This document shows positions 52,290 to 62,247 of a stretch of DNA of 64,000 nucleotides, piece by piece. Source of the stretch: Hyphomonadaceae bacterium TMED5 (lineage in GTDB: Bacteria > Pseudomonadota > Alphaproteobacteria > Caulobacterales > Hyphomonadaceae); contig NHBK01000014.1 of assembly GCA_002173095.1 (NCBI GenBank), forward strand, positions 124,001-188,000, in the 5' to 3' direction. Under the pieces are notes generated by a model that saw only the letters and a list, made by a program, of their open reading frames with translations, did no database searches and was not told the DNA's origin. The position numbers were made by a program, and so were the translations under genes. Numbering within the stretch: position 1 is the first letter of the stretch; each line of letters begins with the position of its first letter.

Positions 52290-53189
52290 TCAACTCCTTC
52301 CGGCAAGCCCGGAGACAATTGTCCGCTGTTCGGCCTCGAGAATCTCAGTCAGCTCGGCAAGCGAGAGGCTGATATCGTCCAGCATATAGGCCAGAGCCAT
52401 CAAATCATTGCCCCCGAATGAGAATTGCCCCGGCGCGGGGTTTGAAACCAGAAGCGGGGATAATCGATAGGCCTCATCAAGACGATATTCGAGCTCTGCA
52501 ATAGCTTCAGACCGTTCAGACTGACCCGTTTCGTGGGTGTCACCTGCTTTTAGGAGCGCACCAATGACGTAAAGCTGACCATGAACTTTGTAGAAAACGT
52601 CAGTTCGCGTGGCATCGAACAGACGTCTGTCTTCAGCCCTGATTATCGCTCTCAGATCTGAATGGCTCTTCTCGACAAGCGCGGCATAGAGCCGGGTCTC
52701 ATCTGCAAGTAATTCAGACGCAGTGCGCTGAGTGAGAACGCCGCGCGCGATCAGACCGTCATGCCGGCGCAGCGCCTGTGTGGCAGCAAATAGCTGATCG
52801 TCTGCGCCCTCTGAAATGGCTTGTCCGATGAGGGAGGCCGCAAGCCTTAAATCCTGATCTGCCTGGCCGCGCGTGCTTGCAAGCCCGGCGCGCAAAGCAA
52901 TGAATTGAGACAGGGTGTCCGCCATTCCCCGCTGAAAGGCGGGCATGGCCGTCAGCCGCGATTGCGGATGCCAGTCTGCCAGCCCAAAGGACCATCTGTT
53001 CTGTTCGGTTTCCAGAATATCGATAGCGGCGCCGATACGGGTGTCTGCCCAAACGGTCGAGGAAATGGTGTCTGGAATAGCATCTGGAATATTGTGGGAT
53101 CGAATGATGAGCGCAGGATATATGGCGAGGCAGGCGATTATGAAAATCGCGGCGAGTTTGCCTTTCCATCCAGAGCGTTTGTTACGCAT
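52290..53189 (-). CDS. Hypothetical membrane-anchored protein, possibly DUF2333
   Basis: The 299-residue protein has a basic N-terminus, one membrane helix (about 12-30) and a long helical periplasmic region. Segments such as TRTDVFYKVHGQLYVIGALLKAG and a paired-helix C-terminus resemble DUF2333, but I am not certain. I chose ATG 53189 over an opening 27 codons upstream. The upstream gap (53190-53348) holds no reading frame; a small TGTAGG/CCTACA hairpin near 53327 may end the neighbouring gene. Confidence 0.6.
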   Translation of the reverse strand: MRNKRSGWKGKLAAIFIIACLAIYPALIIRSHNIPDAIPDTISSTVWADTRIGAAIDILETEQNRWSFGLADWHPQSRLTAMPAFQRGMADTLSQFIALRAGLASTRGQADQDLRLAASLIGQAISEGADDQLFAATQALRRHDGLIARGVLTQRTASELLADETRLYAALVEKSHSDLRAIIRAEDRRLFDATRTDVFYKVHGQLYVIGALLKAGDTHETGQSERSEAIAELEYRLDEAYRLSPLLVSNPAPGQFSFGGNDLMALAYMLDDISLSLAELTEILEAEQRTIVSGLAGRS

Positions 53190-53348
53190 TTTGCGCCTGT
53201 GCCTTCCAGAGAGGTGGATTACAGGCGCACTCCTGCCGCAAATTCGCTGCGATAAGGTGTTGCCCGTCACCTTTCACCGCACTGTGCGCGCCATGAAAGG
53301 TGCGGGCAATACCGCAACTGTAATTTGTAGGAAGCCTACAGGGGCTGA

Positions 53349-53831
53349 TCAGTTCTGAAGCTGAACAGGCGCTTCGAATGTCACTTGCTCGGTCTCATCG
53401 TCATGGAAGATGTCCAGCGTGATGGTGACAGACGAGCCTTCAACGGTCTCGTCGGACACGCGGAACATCATCACATGATGACCAAGAGGTTGAAAGTCCA
53501 TGCTGCCACCTGCTGGCAGATCAACGCTCTGGACCTGACGCATGCGCATCATACCGTCAGACATTGCATGCGTGTGCAATTCTGCGGTCTCTGAACCATC
53601 AGTGCTGACGCCTACGATGGAAGCATCACTGTCGATGTGGGACGTGATGGTGAAATAGGCTGCCGTATTCGGACGACCATTTTGCGGCGGGCGGACGAAG
53701 GCACCTGTCACCTCAAACGCTGCACCTGGAGTGACCGTTGCGTCACTTGCCGTGTCCGTCGGTTCTGATGAAGGACCACCGCAGGCCACGAGGCCGAGTG
53801 TAAGTGAAGCAAGTAAAATTGAACGCAACAT
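53349..53831 (-). CDS. PCuAC-type periplasmic copper chaperone, lipoprotein
   Basis: The 160-residue protein has a lipoprotein signal with lipobox LVAC (Cys17). The cupredoxin-like PCuAC domain has ELHTHAMSDGMMRMRQVQSVDLPAGGSMDFQPLGHHVMMFRV, which contains the spaced His and Met copper ligands. Such proteins deliver Cu(I) to cytochrome oxidase. ATG 53831 follows GGAG in the expected position. Confidence 0.9.
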   Translation of the reverse strand: MLRSILLASLTLGLVACGGPSSEPTDTASDATVTPGAAFEVTGAFVRPPQNGRPNTAAYFTITSHIDSDASIVGVSTDGSETAELHTHAMSDGMMRMRQVQSVDLPAGGSMDFQPLGHHVMMFRVSDETVEGSSVTITLDIFHDDETEQVTFEAPVQLQN

Positions 53832-53878
53832 GCCGTTCTCCAATCTGGGTGATAAACTCAGTCATCACCTAAGAGCTT

Positions 53879-54922
53879 TCAGCCCTTTTTCCAAAAGCCC
53901 ATAATGTCGCGGACGTCAGAAATGACAGGCGCAGCAATGGCGCGTGCGCGCTCTCCGCCTTTTTCCAGTACCGCATCAATTGCGGCCGGATCTGCCAGCC
54001 ATTCATTGAAGCGATTAGTGATCGGGGCGAGGCTTTCGACCACCAGTTCAGACAAAGCTGGCTTGAAGGCCCCGAAGCCCTGACCGCCATATTCGTTCAG
54101 AACGTCCTGATCTTCGCAGCCATTCAGAGCAGCATAAATGCCCACCAGATTGCGGGCTTCCGGGCGGTCGCTCAGCTCATTCATGCTTGCTGGCAGCGGT
54201 TCCGGGTCCGTCTTCGCCTTTTTAATCTTACGCGCCATCGTGTCTGCATCATCGGTAAGATTGATGCGAGACAGGTCTGACGGATCAGACTTGGACATTT
54301 TCTTGGTGCCGTCTTTGAGGCTCATAATGCGCGCGCCCGGACCTTTGATCAGAGGTTCCGGCTGCGGGAAGAAGCCCGGCGCATCATATTCGCGGTTAAA
54401 CTTCTCTGCGATGTCACGAGACAGTTCCAGGTGCTGTTTCTGATCTTCGCCCACAGGGACGTGTGTTGCCTTGTAAACGAGAATATCAGCTGCCTGCAGA
54501 ACCGGATAATCGAACAGGCCGACACTGGCGCGTTCTTTATCCTTGCCTGCTTTCTCCTTGAACTGGGTCATACGTTCGAGCCAGCCCATGCGGGCGACGC
54601 AGTTAAAATACCAGCAAAGTTCCATATGCGCAGGCGACGAGGACTGGGCAAAAATGATTGCCTTGTCCGGGTCGAGACCGGCTGCAAGAAATGCAGCTGC
54701 GATCTGACGGGTGTTTTCTTTCAGCGCGCCAGGTTCCTGCGGCATGGTGATGGCGTGAAGGTCCACCACGGAAAAAATGCAGTCATGGCTGTCCTGAAGC
54801 AAAACAAATTTGCGCAACGCCCCGAGATAGTTTCCGAGGTGAAGATTGCCTGTCGGCTGAACGCCTGAAAAGACACGTTCCGGGCCGGTATAGGAGTTTG
54901 CTGTATCAGTCATGGCGCCCAT
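53879..54922 (-). CDS. trpS: Tryptophanyl-tRNA synthetase
   Basis: Class I aminoacyl-tRNA synthetase. The HIGH-type motif is [15 protein letters not shown] and the KMSKS motif is exact ([13 protein letters not shown]). 347 residues fits a bacterial TrpRS. The start may be 54922 or the ATG three codons later (54913, MTDTANSY). It directly abuts the murJ stop. Confidence 0.96.
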   Translation of the reverse strand: MGAMTDTANSYTGPERVFSGVQPTGNLHLGNYLGALRKFVLLQDSHDCIFSVVDLHAITMPQEPGALKENTRQIAAAFLAAGLDPDKAIIFAQSSSPAHMELCWYFNCVARMGWLERMTQFKEKAGKDKERASVGLFDYPVLQAADILVYKATHVPVGEDQKQHLELSRDIAEKFNREYDAPGFFPQPEPLIKGPGARIMSLKDGTKKMSKSDPSDLSRINLTDDADTMARKIKKAKTDPEPLPASMNELSDRPEARNLVGIYAALNGCEDQDVLNEYGGQGFGAFKPALSELVVESLAPITNRFNEWLADPAAIDAVLEKGGERARAIAAPVISDVRDIMGFWKKG

Positions 54923-56491
54923 CTACTCGACAGCGCGGCGTCGCACCAGTCCTTTTAGGTCAGAGAGTCTCACTGCACCGGTAATTAGCGCCGAAATTCC
55001 GTAAATCGCCATGCCAAAGGCGATGAATACCAGTGTGTCGAACAGTTTACTGTCGAAAATGTATTCTTCGATAAGCGGGCGGACGTGAAGTACGGCGAGC
55101 AGGCCCGCTGCCATGAGGGCAGTTGCAATGCAGGTGCGGATGAGGCGGGAGACAAGTTTCGGGCCCGGAACATACCAGCCGCGTTTGATGAGGCCCGACA
55201 TCAGCATGATGACATTCACCCAGGCGGCCGTACTTGTCGCAATGGCAAGGCCCGGAAACCCATGGGCTGAATTGGCTTTCAGCCAGAAGAACAAGCCTGC
55301 GCCCAGTATTGTGTTGATCGCAACGGACCAGAGCGCAAAGGCCATAGGCGTTTTAGTGTCTTCGTGTGCGAAATAGGCCGGCGCGAGCACTTTAATCATC
55401 ACAAAGGCTGGAACGCCCCAGGCATAATGGACGAGCGCAAGGCCTGAATTGTTCGCATCGGTCGTCAGAAAGGCGCCGCGCGTAAAAATGCCTTCGATCA
55501 GGAAGGCGGGCGCGATGCCCAGCGCCGCAGCAGCGGGCAGGGTGAGAGCGAGCGCAAGGCCAATCCCTTCATCCATGGTTGCCCGGCTTGTGACCGGGTC
55601 TTCAGACCGTGCCGCCCGTGACAGGCGCGGAAGAATGGCAACGCCCACAGCAACGCCAACCAGACCCAGCGGAAGCTGGTAAAGCCGGTCTGCATAATAA
55701 AGCCAGGTCTTTGCGCCGACCTCAAAACTCGCCAGCGACTGGGAGACGATAATATTGATCTGCGTGCCGCTGGCGGCAATCGTACCCGGTACGGCAAGGG
55801 CCATGACGCGGCGCACGCCCGGTGTGATACGCGGCATGCCGAGCAAAGACAGGCGCACATTCTGGCGACGGACGCCCCAATAGAGGAGCGCGGCCTGTAA
55901 GACGCCTGCAATGAGTGTGGCGATGGCAGCGGCCTGCGCGGTCGTGACGGGTGACACGCTCACAAAGGCCGCGGTGATCAGACAGATATTCAGAAGGGTC
56001 GGCGCAAAGGCGGACAGAAAAAACCGGCCCGCGGAGTTCAGAACACCGGATAACAGCGCCGCAATCGACATACAGGTCAGATACGGCATGGTGATACGGG
56101 TCAGAAGGATGGCCAGATCGAAATTTTCCGGATCGTCCGCCTGACCGCCATGAACCAGTAGTAAAAGCCATGGCATGGCGAATTGCGCGATCAGGGTCAG
56201 CCCGGCTGTCAGCGCGAACAGCACGCGCATGGTTTCTTCGGCAATCTTTGCAGCCGCTTCCGGGCCGTCAGCTTCTAAAGTCCGCGAATAGGAGGGCACA
56301 AAGGCTGAAGCGAAAGCGCCTTCGGCAAAGATACGGCGAAAAAGGTTTGGGAACATGAGCGCGGTCGTCCACGCATCACCAATTGGGCCTGCACCAATGC
56401 GTGCAGCCAGAAGAACATCACGGGTAAAGCCCAGAACCCGGCTCACCAGTGTCAGGCTCGACTGAACGAGCGTGTTACGAACCAGACTCAC
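54923..56491 (-). CDS. murJ: Lipid II flippase MurJ (MviN)
   Basis: Moves lipid II across the inner membrane for peptidoglycan synthesis. The 522-residue protein has about 14 hydrophobic helices and the family N-terminus LVSRVLGFTRDVLLAARIG, then FPNLFRRIFAEGAFASAFVPSY. It lies between trpS and glnD in the conserved glnD-murJ-trpS order. Confidence 0.96.
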   Translation of the reverse strand: MSLVRNTLVQSSLTLVSRVLGFTRDVLLAARIGAGPIGDAWTTALMFPNLFRRIFAEGAFASAFVPSYSRTLEADGPEAAAKIAEETMRVLFALTAGLTLIAQFAMPWLLLLVHGGQADDPENFDLAILLTRITMPYLTCMSIAALLSGVLNSAGRFFLSAFAPTLLNICLITAAFVSVSPVTTAQAAAIATLIAGVLQAALLYWGVRRQNVRLSLLGMPRITPGVRRVMALAVPGTIAASGTQINIIVSQSLASFEVGAKTWLYYADRLYQLPLGLVGVAVGVAILPRLSRAARSEDPVTSRATMDEGIGLALALTLPAAAALGIAPAFLIEGIFTRGAFLTTDANNSGLALVHYAWGVPAFVMIKVLAPAYFAHEDTKTPMAFALWSVAINTILGAGLFFWLKANSAHGFPGLAIATSTAAWVNVIMLMSGLIKRGWYVPGPKLVSRLIRTCIATALMAAGLLAVLHVRPLIEEYIFDSKLFDTLVFIAFGMAIYGISALITGAVRLSDLKGLVRRRAVE

Positions 56492-56518
56492 CTATTTCCC
56501 CCAAAACAGCCGATCGGA

Positions 56519-59377
56519 TCAGAAACTGTCTGCCGATTTTGCCTGTGCAAGCTTTTGTGCAGGTGTACGCGGCGCATCCTGCGTATTGGCGCTGAGAATA
56601 TCCAGAAGTGTTGAGGCAAGCCCGTCCATATCTTCCTGATTTTCCAGTTTTTTGCCTTCTACAGTCTGCACATAGAAAGTGTCATGAATACGTTCGCCAT
56701 ACGTCCCGGCATGGGCAGAATGAAGAACAATACCGCGGCTCGAAAGCGCGCGCGCGAGTTCGAACAACAGGGCAGGGCGTTCCTTGCCCGTGACTTCGAT
56801 AATGGTTTGCTCGGCTGAGCCCTGATTGTCGAACACAACATCCGGGTCGACGACAAAGGCGGCCTCGCGGCGTGCGTTGAGCGATTTGCGCTCGCGAACC
56901 GATTCAACGCCGTTTTCGATGGCTGCTGCGACAGCATTTTTCAGGCGTAGAAGACGATTGTCTTCGCCGCGTCCGAACATATGCCCGTCTTCATCCTGCA
57001 GAACGAAGATATCCAGAACGCCCCCGCTTTTGCCAGTATAGATCTGGGCCGCAGCGATGTGGGCCTCCTCATTTACGAGGGCGCCGACAATGTCAGAGAA
57101 GAGCGCTGTCCGATCCCAGGTCGCGACGAGCAGCTCAACGCTTTCTGTTTCCGGGCGCAGATTGCATTCGACAATCGTCTGGATTGGAGAGTGGGTTAAA
57201 AGGTCGTGATGCCAGTTCAGTTCATCATCGGACTGGCTCGTCCAATAGCCAGATTCCATCTGCGCCAGCAGTTTTGGCAGCTCGCCCTTGCGCGATACCA
57301 GAGATTGACGTGCACTTTCGGCGCGGGAATTGAGCTGGCTTGCGACGAGAGACTCTTTGACCTCTTCTTTAGAGAGGACTGCCGCTGTCAGTTCATATAG
57401 CTCCTTCAGGAGCTGACCTTTCCAGCCATTCCAGATGTCAGGCCCCACAGCGGTGATGTCTGCAACGGTCAGAATGAGCAGAAGCTTCAGGCGCTCCAGC
57501 GTTTGAACCCGCTCTGCGAATTGCGTGATGGTCCGAGGGTCTGAGATATCCCGCTTCTGGGCGCAGTCGCTCATCTCAAGGTGATTTCGAACCAGCCAGC
57601 CAATCAGCGTGCATTCGTCTTCATCAAGGCCGAGACGCGAAGAGGCCGCAATAGCCGTTTTCTCGCCTTCGACCTGCTGGTCGCCAAGGCCCTTACCTGT
57701 GTCATGCAGAAGCATGGCCAGATAAAGCGCACGTTTGTGTTCTAGCGTCGGGAAGAGTTCTGTTCCCAGCGGGAAGAAGTCTGTTCCGCCGCGTTCAATC
57801 TCAGCAATCGCATCCACAGCGCGCAGCGTATGCTCATCCACAGTGAAGTGGTGATACATATTGAACTGTGTCTGGGCGACGATTTCACCAAATTCCGGCA
57901 CCATTTCCCCAAGCAGGCCCGCTTCATTCATCAGGCGCATAATGGGGCCCGGGTCTGAGGTGTTGATCAGCAGATCGATAAAGAGTGCGCGGGCTTCAGG
58001 GTCGGTTTGCTCGGTTTCTCCAAATTCATTCAGAGACCGCGTGACGGCCGAAAGAGCGCGAGGGTGAATGTCGACATTATTGTCTTCAGCCAGTTTGAAC
58101 AGGCGCAGCATTTCCACGGGCTGGTTCTGGAAGAACTGATCGTCTTCAATCGTGATCCGGCCTGAATCCATCGCAAAGCCCGGCGTTTCGATCTGCGGAC
58201 CGGAATTGAATGGCAGGAAGTGCAGGAAGTTCGGCTTGGCTTTTTGCTGGTCGGCTTCAAGGCGCGCGCAGAGAATTCGGGTGAGTGCGCCCACGGCTTT
58301 GGCTTCACGGAAATAGCGCTTCATGAAGCGTTCAACGCCGAGCCGCGAACCTTTATCCTCAAAGCCCATACGCGATGCGATTTCCGGCTGCAGGTCAAAG
58401 CTCAGGCGTTCCTCAGGGCGACCTGTCAGATAATGGATGTGACAGCGCACACTCCACAGAAAACGGCCAGCATTGCGGAAGGTCGCGGCCTCGTCTTCGG
58501 TGAAGACTTCGCGTTGCGCCAGAATGTCTTCCAGCGTGACGCCGCCATATGCGTGGCGCACCAGCCAGAACAGGGTTTGCAGATCGCGCAGACCGCCTTT
58601 GCCCTCTTTGACGTTCGGTTCAACCACATAACGGCTGTCGCCTTGTTTCTTATGGCGTTTGTCACGTTCTTCGAGTTTAGCTGCAATGAATTGCGCGCCG
58701 CGACCTTTGACCAGTTCTTCCCGGTAACGGGCCGTCAGCATGTCAGCAATGCTGTCATCGCCGCAGATGAAGCGGGCGTCCAGAAGCGCGGTTTCGGTGT
58801 TCAGATCTTCTTTTGCAAGGCGCATGCACTCATCAACGGTGCGGAAGGCGTGGCCGACTTTCAGCCCCATATCCCACATCATATAGAGCATGTATTCGAT
58901 CACGCTCTCAGCCCATGGGGTTTGCTTGTAATTGCGCAGGAATAACAGGTCGATATCAGAAGATGGCGCCAGAACGTTCCGGCCATAGCCGCCCACCGCA
59001 AGTACGGCGAGTTTCTCGCCTTCTGTGCGGTTGCTATCGCCATAAACGATATTGGCCGTGAAATCGAAAAGTGCCTTGATAACCTCGTTCTGAACCGCTG
59101 CGAGCAAGCGCGCTGTGTCCAGACCATCGGCGCCCGCTTCCAGGCGTTCTTTGGCGATCATGCGACCTCTGAAAAGCGCACCATGAAGCAGGTCCATAGC
59201 GCGGCTGCGCAGAGCTTTATCCTGTGGCTGATGGTCGAGTGCCGCAGCTTCAAGCTGAACTTTCAGCTTCCGCGATTCAATAACGGATTCAATCTGCCAG
59301 GGGCGCGGACCGCCGCCAAAGGGTTGTTTCTCGTTTTCAATCTCGGATTCACTGAGCGGATAAGGCATCTGGTTCAT
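56519..59377 (-). CDS. glnD: Bifunctional uridylyltransferase/uridylyl-removing enzyme GlnD
   Basis: Nitrogen sensor that uridylylates and deuridylylates PII proteins. The nucleotidyltransferase motif is GGYGRNVLAPSSDIDLLFL, the HD-domain motif LHDTGKG lies mid-protein, and two C-terminal ACT domains bind glutamine (second one near VTGKERPALLFELARALSSRG). From ATG 59377 it is 952 residues; a GTG at 59407 would add ten, and neither start has a strong ribosome-binding site. It follows mutS closely. Confidence 0.95.
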   Translation of the reverse strand: MNQMPYPLSESEIENEKQPFGGGPRPWQIESVIESRKLKVQLEAAALDHQPQDKALRSRAMDLLHGALFRGRMIAKERLEAGADGLDTARLLAAVQNEVIKALFDFTANIVYGDSNRTEGEKLAVLAVGGYGRNVLAPSSDIDLLFLRNYKQTPWAESVIEYMLYMMWDMGLKVGHAFRTVDECMRLAKEDLNTETALLDARFICGDDSIADMLTARYREELVKGRGAQFIAAKLEERDKRHKKQGDSRYVVEPNVKEGKGGLRDLQTLFWLVRHAYGGVTLEDILAQREVFTEDEAATFRNAGRFLWSVRCHIHYLTGRPEERLSFDLQPEIASRMGFEDKGSRLGVERFMKRYFREAKAVGALTRILCARLEADQQKAKPNFLHFLPFNSGPQIETPGFAMDSGRITIEDDQFFQNQPVEMLRLFKLAEDNNVDIHPRALSAVTRSLNEFGETEQTDPEARALFIDLLINTSDPGPIMRLMNEAGLLGEMVPEFGEIVAQTQFNMYHHFTVDEHTLRAVDAIAEIERGGTDFFPLGTELFPTLEHKRALYLAMLLHDTGKGLGDQQVEGEKTAIAASSRLGLDEDECTLIGWLVRNHLEMSDCAQKRDISDPRTITQFAERVQTLERLKLLLILTVADITAVGPDIWNGWKGQLLKELYELTAAVLSKEEVKESLVASQLNSRAESARQSLVSRKGELPKLLAQMESGYWTSQSDDELNWHHDLLTHSPIQTIVECNLRPETESVELLVATWDRTALFSDIVGALVNEEAHIAAAQIYTGKSGGVLDIFVLQDEDGHMFGRGEDNRLLRLKNAVAAAIENGVESVRERKSLNARREAAFVVDPDVVFDNQGSAEQTIIEVTGKERPALLFELARALSSRGIVLHSAHAGTYGERIHDTFYVQTVEGKKLENQEDMDGLASTLLDILSANTQDAPRTPAQKLAQAKSADSF

Positions 59378-59409
59378 GTACCGTAACTTAGGTGGCTGAG
59401 GCCACACCT

Positions 59410-62100
59410 TTATGTATCCGAATGCCTTAGAAGTCCTTTCAGATGGTAAAGCGCATCAAGGGCTTCTTTCGGGCTCATCTCGTCTGGCTCAATCGATTTG
59501 AGCGCCGTCATGGCTTCATTATCTACTGGACCAACACTGTCTGCTGTCGGTGGTTCAGGCGCGCCATCTTCAGCAAAACTGAATAGCGGCATGTCATCTG
59601 AGGGCACATTGCTGGTCTGGCTGGTTTCCAGCTGATCCAGCACCTGTTTTGCGCGCATGACGGCGAGCTTTGGAAGTCCTGCGAGGCGTGCGACCTGCAC
59701 ACCATAGGATTTATCTGCCGGACCTTCTTTGACTTCATGCAGAAAGATGAGGTCGCCTTTCCACTCGCGGGCCTTCAAAGAGAGGTTGCCCGCAAAAGGC
59801 AGGCGCCCGGCCAGATGGGTCAGCTCATGATAATGGGTTGCGAACAAGCCACGGCAGCGAATGGTGTCGTGGAGATATTCTACGCAGGACCATGCAATGG
59901 CGAGGCCGTCATAGGTGGATGTGCCACAGCCGACTTCATCCAGAATAACGAGGGCGCGGTCTGTTGCCTGATTCAGAATGCTCGCGGTTTCCAGCATTTC
60001 CACCATGAAGGTCGATTTGCCTTTGGCGAGGTCATCAGATGCGCCCACACGAGAGAAGACGCGGTCGACAATGCCGATCTGCATTTGCCGGGCCGGGATG
60101 AACCATCCGGCTTGAGCCAGCACGACCAATAGCGCGGTCTGGCGCAGGAAGGTCGACTTACCAGCCATGTTCGGACCGGTAATGATCTGCAATCTGGTGC
60201 CTTCATTGGCATCCGCGCCAAGGGAGACAGAGTTGCTGACAAAGCCATTGCCGGTTTTGCGTAGTGCCCCTTCGACAACCGGATGGCGGCCATCGACAAT
60301 ATTGAGGCGCTTATCGTCGAAGATTTCAGGGCGGATAGCTGAAAACTCTGATGCCCATTCTGCGCCGGCACAGGAAACATCCAGCTGGGCAAGCGCTTCG
60401 GCGCAGGCGCGAAGACTATCGGAATGTTCCAGAACCGCCTGAGACAGTTCTGCGAACATTTTCATTTCAAGCGCTTTGGCATCTGTCGTGGCGCTATCAA
60501 TTTCGCGGGCTATATCGGCTAGTTCTTCAGTGGAATAGCGGGTTGCATTCGCAAGACCCTGACGGCGATGGAACATATTAGCCTGTTCCAGACCCTCAAA
60601 CGCGTCGACATGTTTTGCGGGCACCTCAAGGAAGTATCCGAGCATGGCATTGAAGCGAATGCGAATCGCGGTGATGCCGGTTTCGCTCTGATATTTTGCC
60701 TCAAGTCCTGCAATGATCTTCTTGCTGTCATCGCGCAGCGTTCTCAGCCGGTCGAGATTTTCGTCGGCCCCGGGACGAATAAATCCGCCATCGCCCATCA
60801 TGGCAGGTGGGTCATCCACCAGCTTCTGGGCGATGAGATTGCGCAGGTCCGCAAGGCCGTTTGCTAGGCTTGTCTGAATGGTCGAAAGGGCGCGATCAAT
60901 GATCTCCGCCTGCCCCGGGCCCGCTTCTTCCAGCAAAGATGCGATCTCTTTTGCTGTTTCAAGCGCTGTCCGCACGGATTTGATATCGACCGGTGTTGCG
61001 CGGGCAAGCCGGAGACGTGACCGGGCGCGATCCAGATCGGGTAAACCGCGCAAAGCCTGACGCACATCAGCGCACAGGTCGAACTGATCGATGAAATACT
61101 GAATGCCGTCGAGGCGGGCATTAATGACGGCCGGGTCCGTTAAGGGGCGGGCAAGCTGTTCGGCGAGCAGGCGCGCGCCGCCGGCTGACAGGGTTCGGTC
61201 AATTGTGTGAAGGAGCGATCCTTTGCGCTGGCCGGTCTGTTTGCGGTCAATTTCAAGCGCATTTCGAGTCGTCTCATCCAGCATGAGATGTACGTCGCTG
61301 GATGCGCGTGACGGATAATCGAGTTCCGGTGGAAGGCCCGCCTGTGTCAGCTCGATATAACTGAGCAGAAGTCCGGCGGCAGACAGCTCTGAATCTTCGA
61401 ACTGGCCAAGGCCTTCAATGGAGGAAAGATGAAATGCGGTTTGCAGAAACTCTTTGCCGCCTTTCGGGCTTGCGGCGCGGGTTTCAAACGGCGTGATATT
61501 GAAATTGGAGGCCTGAAGCCCCTCACGGAACGGTGTGTTCTGTATGAGCGCATCACCCAGAATGATCTCGCTCGGATGATATCCCGAAAGCCGCGCGCTG
61601 AGGTCAGCCGCATGCGTCATCATGAGGATGAACTGGCCCGTTGAAATATCTGCAAGCGCCACGCCGCAGGTTTCGCCGTCTTCATCTGCGCAGACCGCAG
61701 CCAGGAAATTGCCCGAACGGGCTTCCAGCATTGTGTCTTCAGTGAGCGTGCCCGGCGTGACGATGCGGACAATTTCTCGGTTTACGACGGCTTTTGAGCC
61801 GCGCTTTTTGGCCTCAGCCGGAGTTTCGGTCTGCTCGCAAATGGCAACGCGATGACCGGCGCGGATCAGGCGCGCCAGATAGGGTTCTGAAGAATGGTGC
61901 GGCACGCCCGCCATGGGAATGGCGTCACCTTTGTGCTGGCTGCGTTTGGTCAGTGTGATGTCCAGCACTTCAGCCGCAATTTCAGCGTCTTCGAAGAACA
62001 GCTCATAGAAATCACCCATCCTGAAAAACAGGAGTGTGTCCGGGTTACGGGACTTGATTTCGAGGTATTGCGCCATGAACGGCGTGACGGTTTGGGACAT
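59410..62100 (-). CDS. mutS: DNA mismatch repair protein MutS
   Basis: The 896 residues have the mismatch-binding FxE motif in FFRMGDFYELFFEDAE, connector, lever and clamp domains, then the ATPase with Walker A GPNMAGKSTFLRQ and Walker B/signature LVILDEVGCGTSTYDGLAIAW. A C-terminal helical segment (ALDALYHLKGLL) supports tetramerisation. Divergent from the malic enzyme gene across a 147-bp gap (62101-62247) that should contain both promoters. Confidence 0.97.
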   Translation of the reverse strand: MSQTVTPFMAQYLEIKSRNPDTLLFFRMGDFYELFFEDAEIAAEVLDITLTKRSQHKGDAIPMAGVPHHSSEPYLARLIRAGHRVAICEQTETPAEAKKRGSKAVVNREIVRIVTPGTLTEDTMLEARSGNFLAAVCADEDGETCGVALADISTGQFILMMTHAADLSARLSGYHPSEIILGDALIQNTPFREGLQASNFNITPFETRAASPKGGKEFLQTAFHLSSIEGLGQFEDSELSAAGLLLSYIELTQAGLPPELDYPSRASSDVHLMLDETTRNALEIDRKQTGQRKGSLLHTIDRTLSAGGARLLAEQLARPLTDPAVINARLDGIQYFIDQFDLCADVRQALRGLPDLDRARSRLRLARATPVDIKSVRTALETAKEIASLLEEAGPGQAEIIDRALSTIQTSLANGLADLRNLIAQKLVDDPPAMMGDGGFIRPGADENLDRLRTLRDDSKKIIAGLEAKYQSETGITAIRIRFNAMLGYFLEVPAKHVDAFEGLEQANMFHRRQGLANATRYSTEELADIAREIDSATTDAKALEMKMFAELSQAVLEHSDSLRACAEALAQLDVSCAGAEWASEFSAIRPEIFDDKRLNIVDGRHPVVEGALRKTGNGFVSNSVSLGADANEGTRLQIITGPNMAGKSTFLRQTALLVVLAQAGWFIPARQMQIGIVDRVFSRVGASDDLAKGKSTFMVEMLETASILNQATDRALVILDEVGCGTSTYDGLAIAWSCVEYLHDTIRCRGLFATHYHELTHLAGRLPFAGNLSLKAREWKGDLIFLHEVKEGPADKSYGVQVARLAGLPKLAVMRAKQVLDQLETSQTSNVPSDDMPLFSFAEDGAPEPPTADSVGPVDNEAMTALKSIEPDEMSPKEALDALYHLKGLLRHSDT

Positions 62101-62247
62101 AGTGTCAGGTCACATGAGAAAATTCGGTGTTCAAGTCAAAAAAACTTCGTCCGCATAGCGGTTATCGACCTTCGGGGAGTTGTTCACTTTAGGACAGGGT
62201 TCTACACAGGATTCAATAAGTAAGTGCGGAGCAGGGAACGCCAGCAT

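Noticed and set aside
53190-53348. GC-rich gap considered as a possible cobalamin riboswitch leader
   Set aside because: I could not find the conserved B12-box or a convincing multi-stem fold, and the downstream gene has no cobalamin link.
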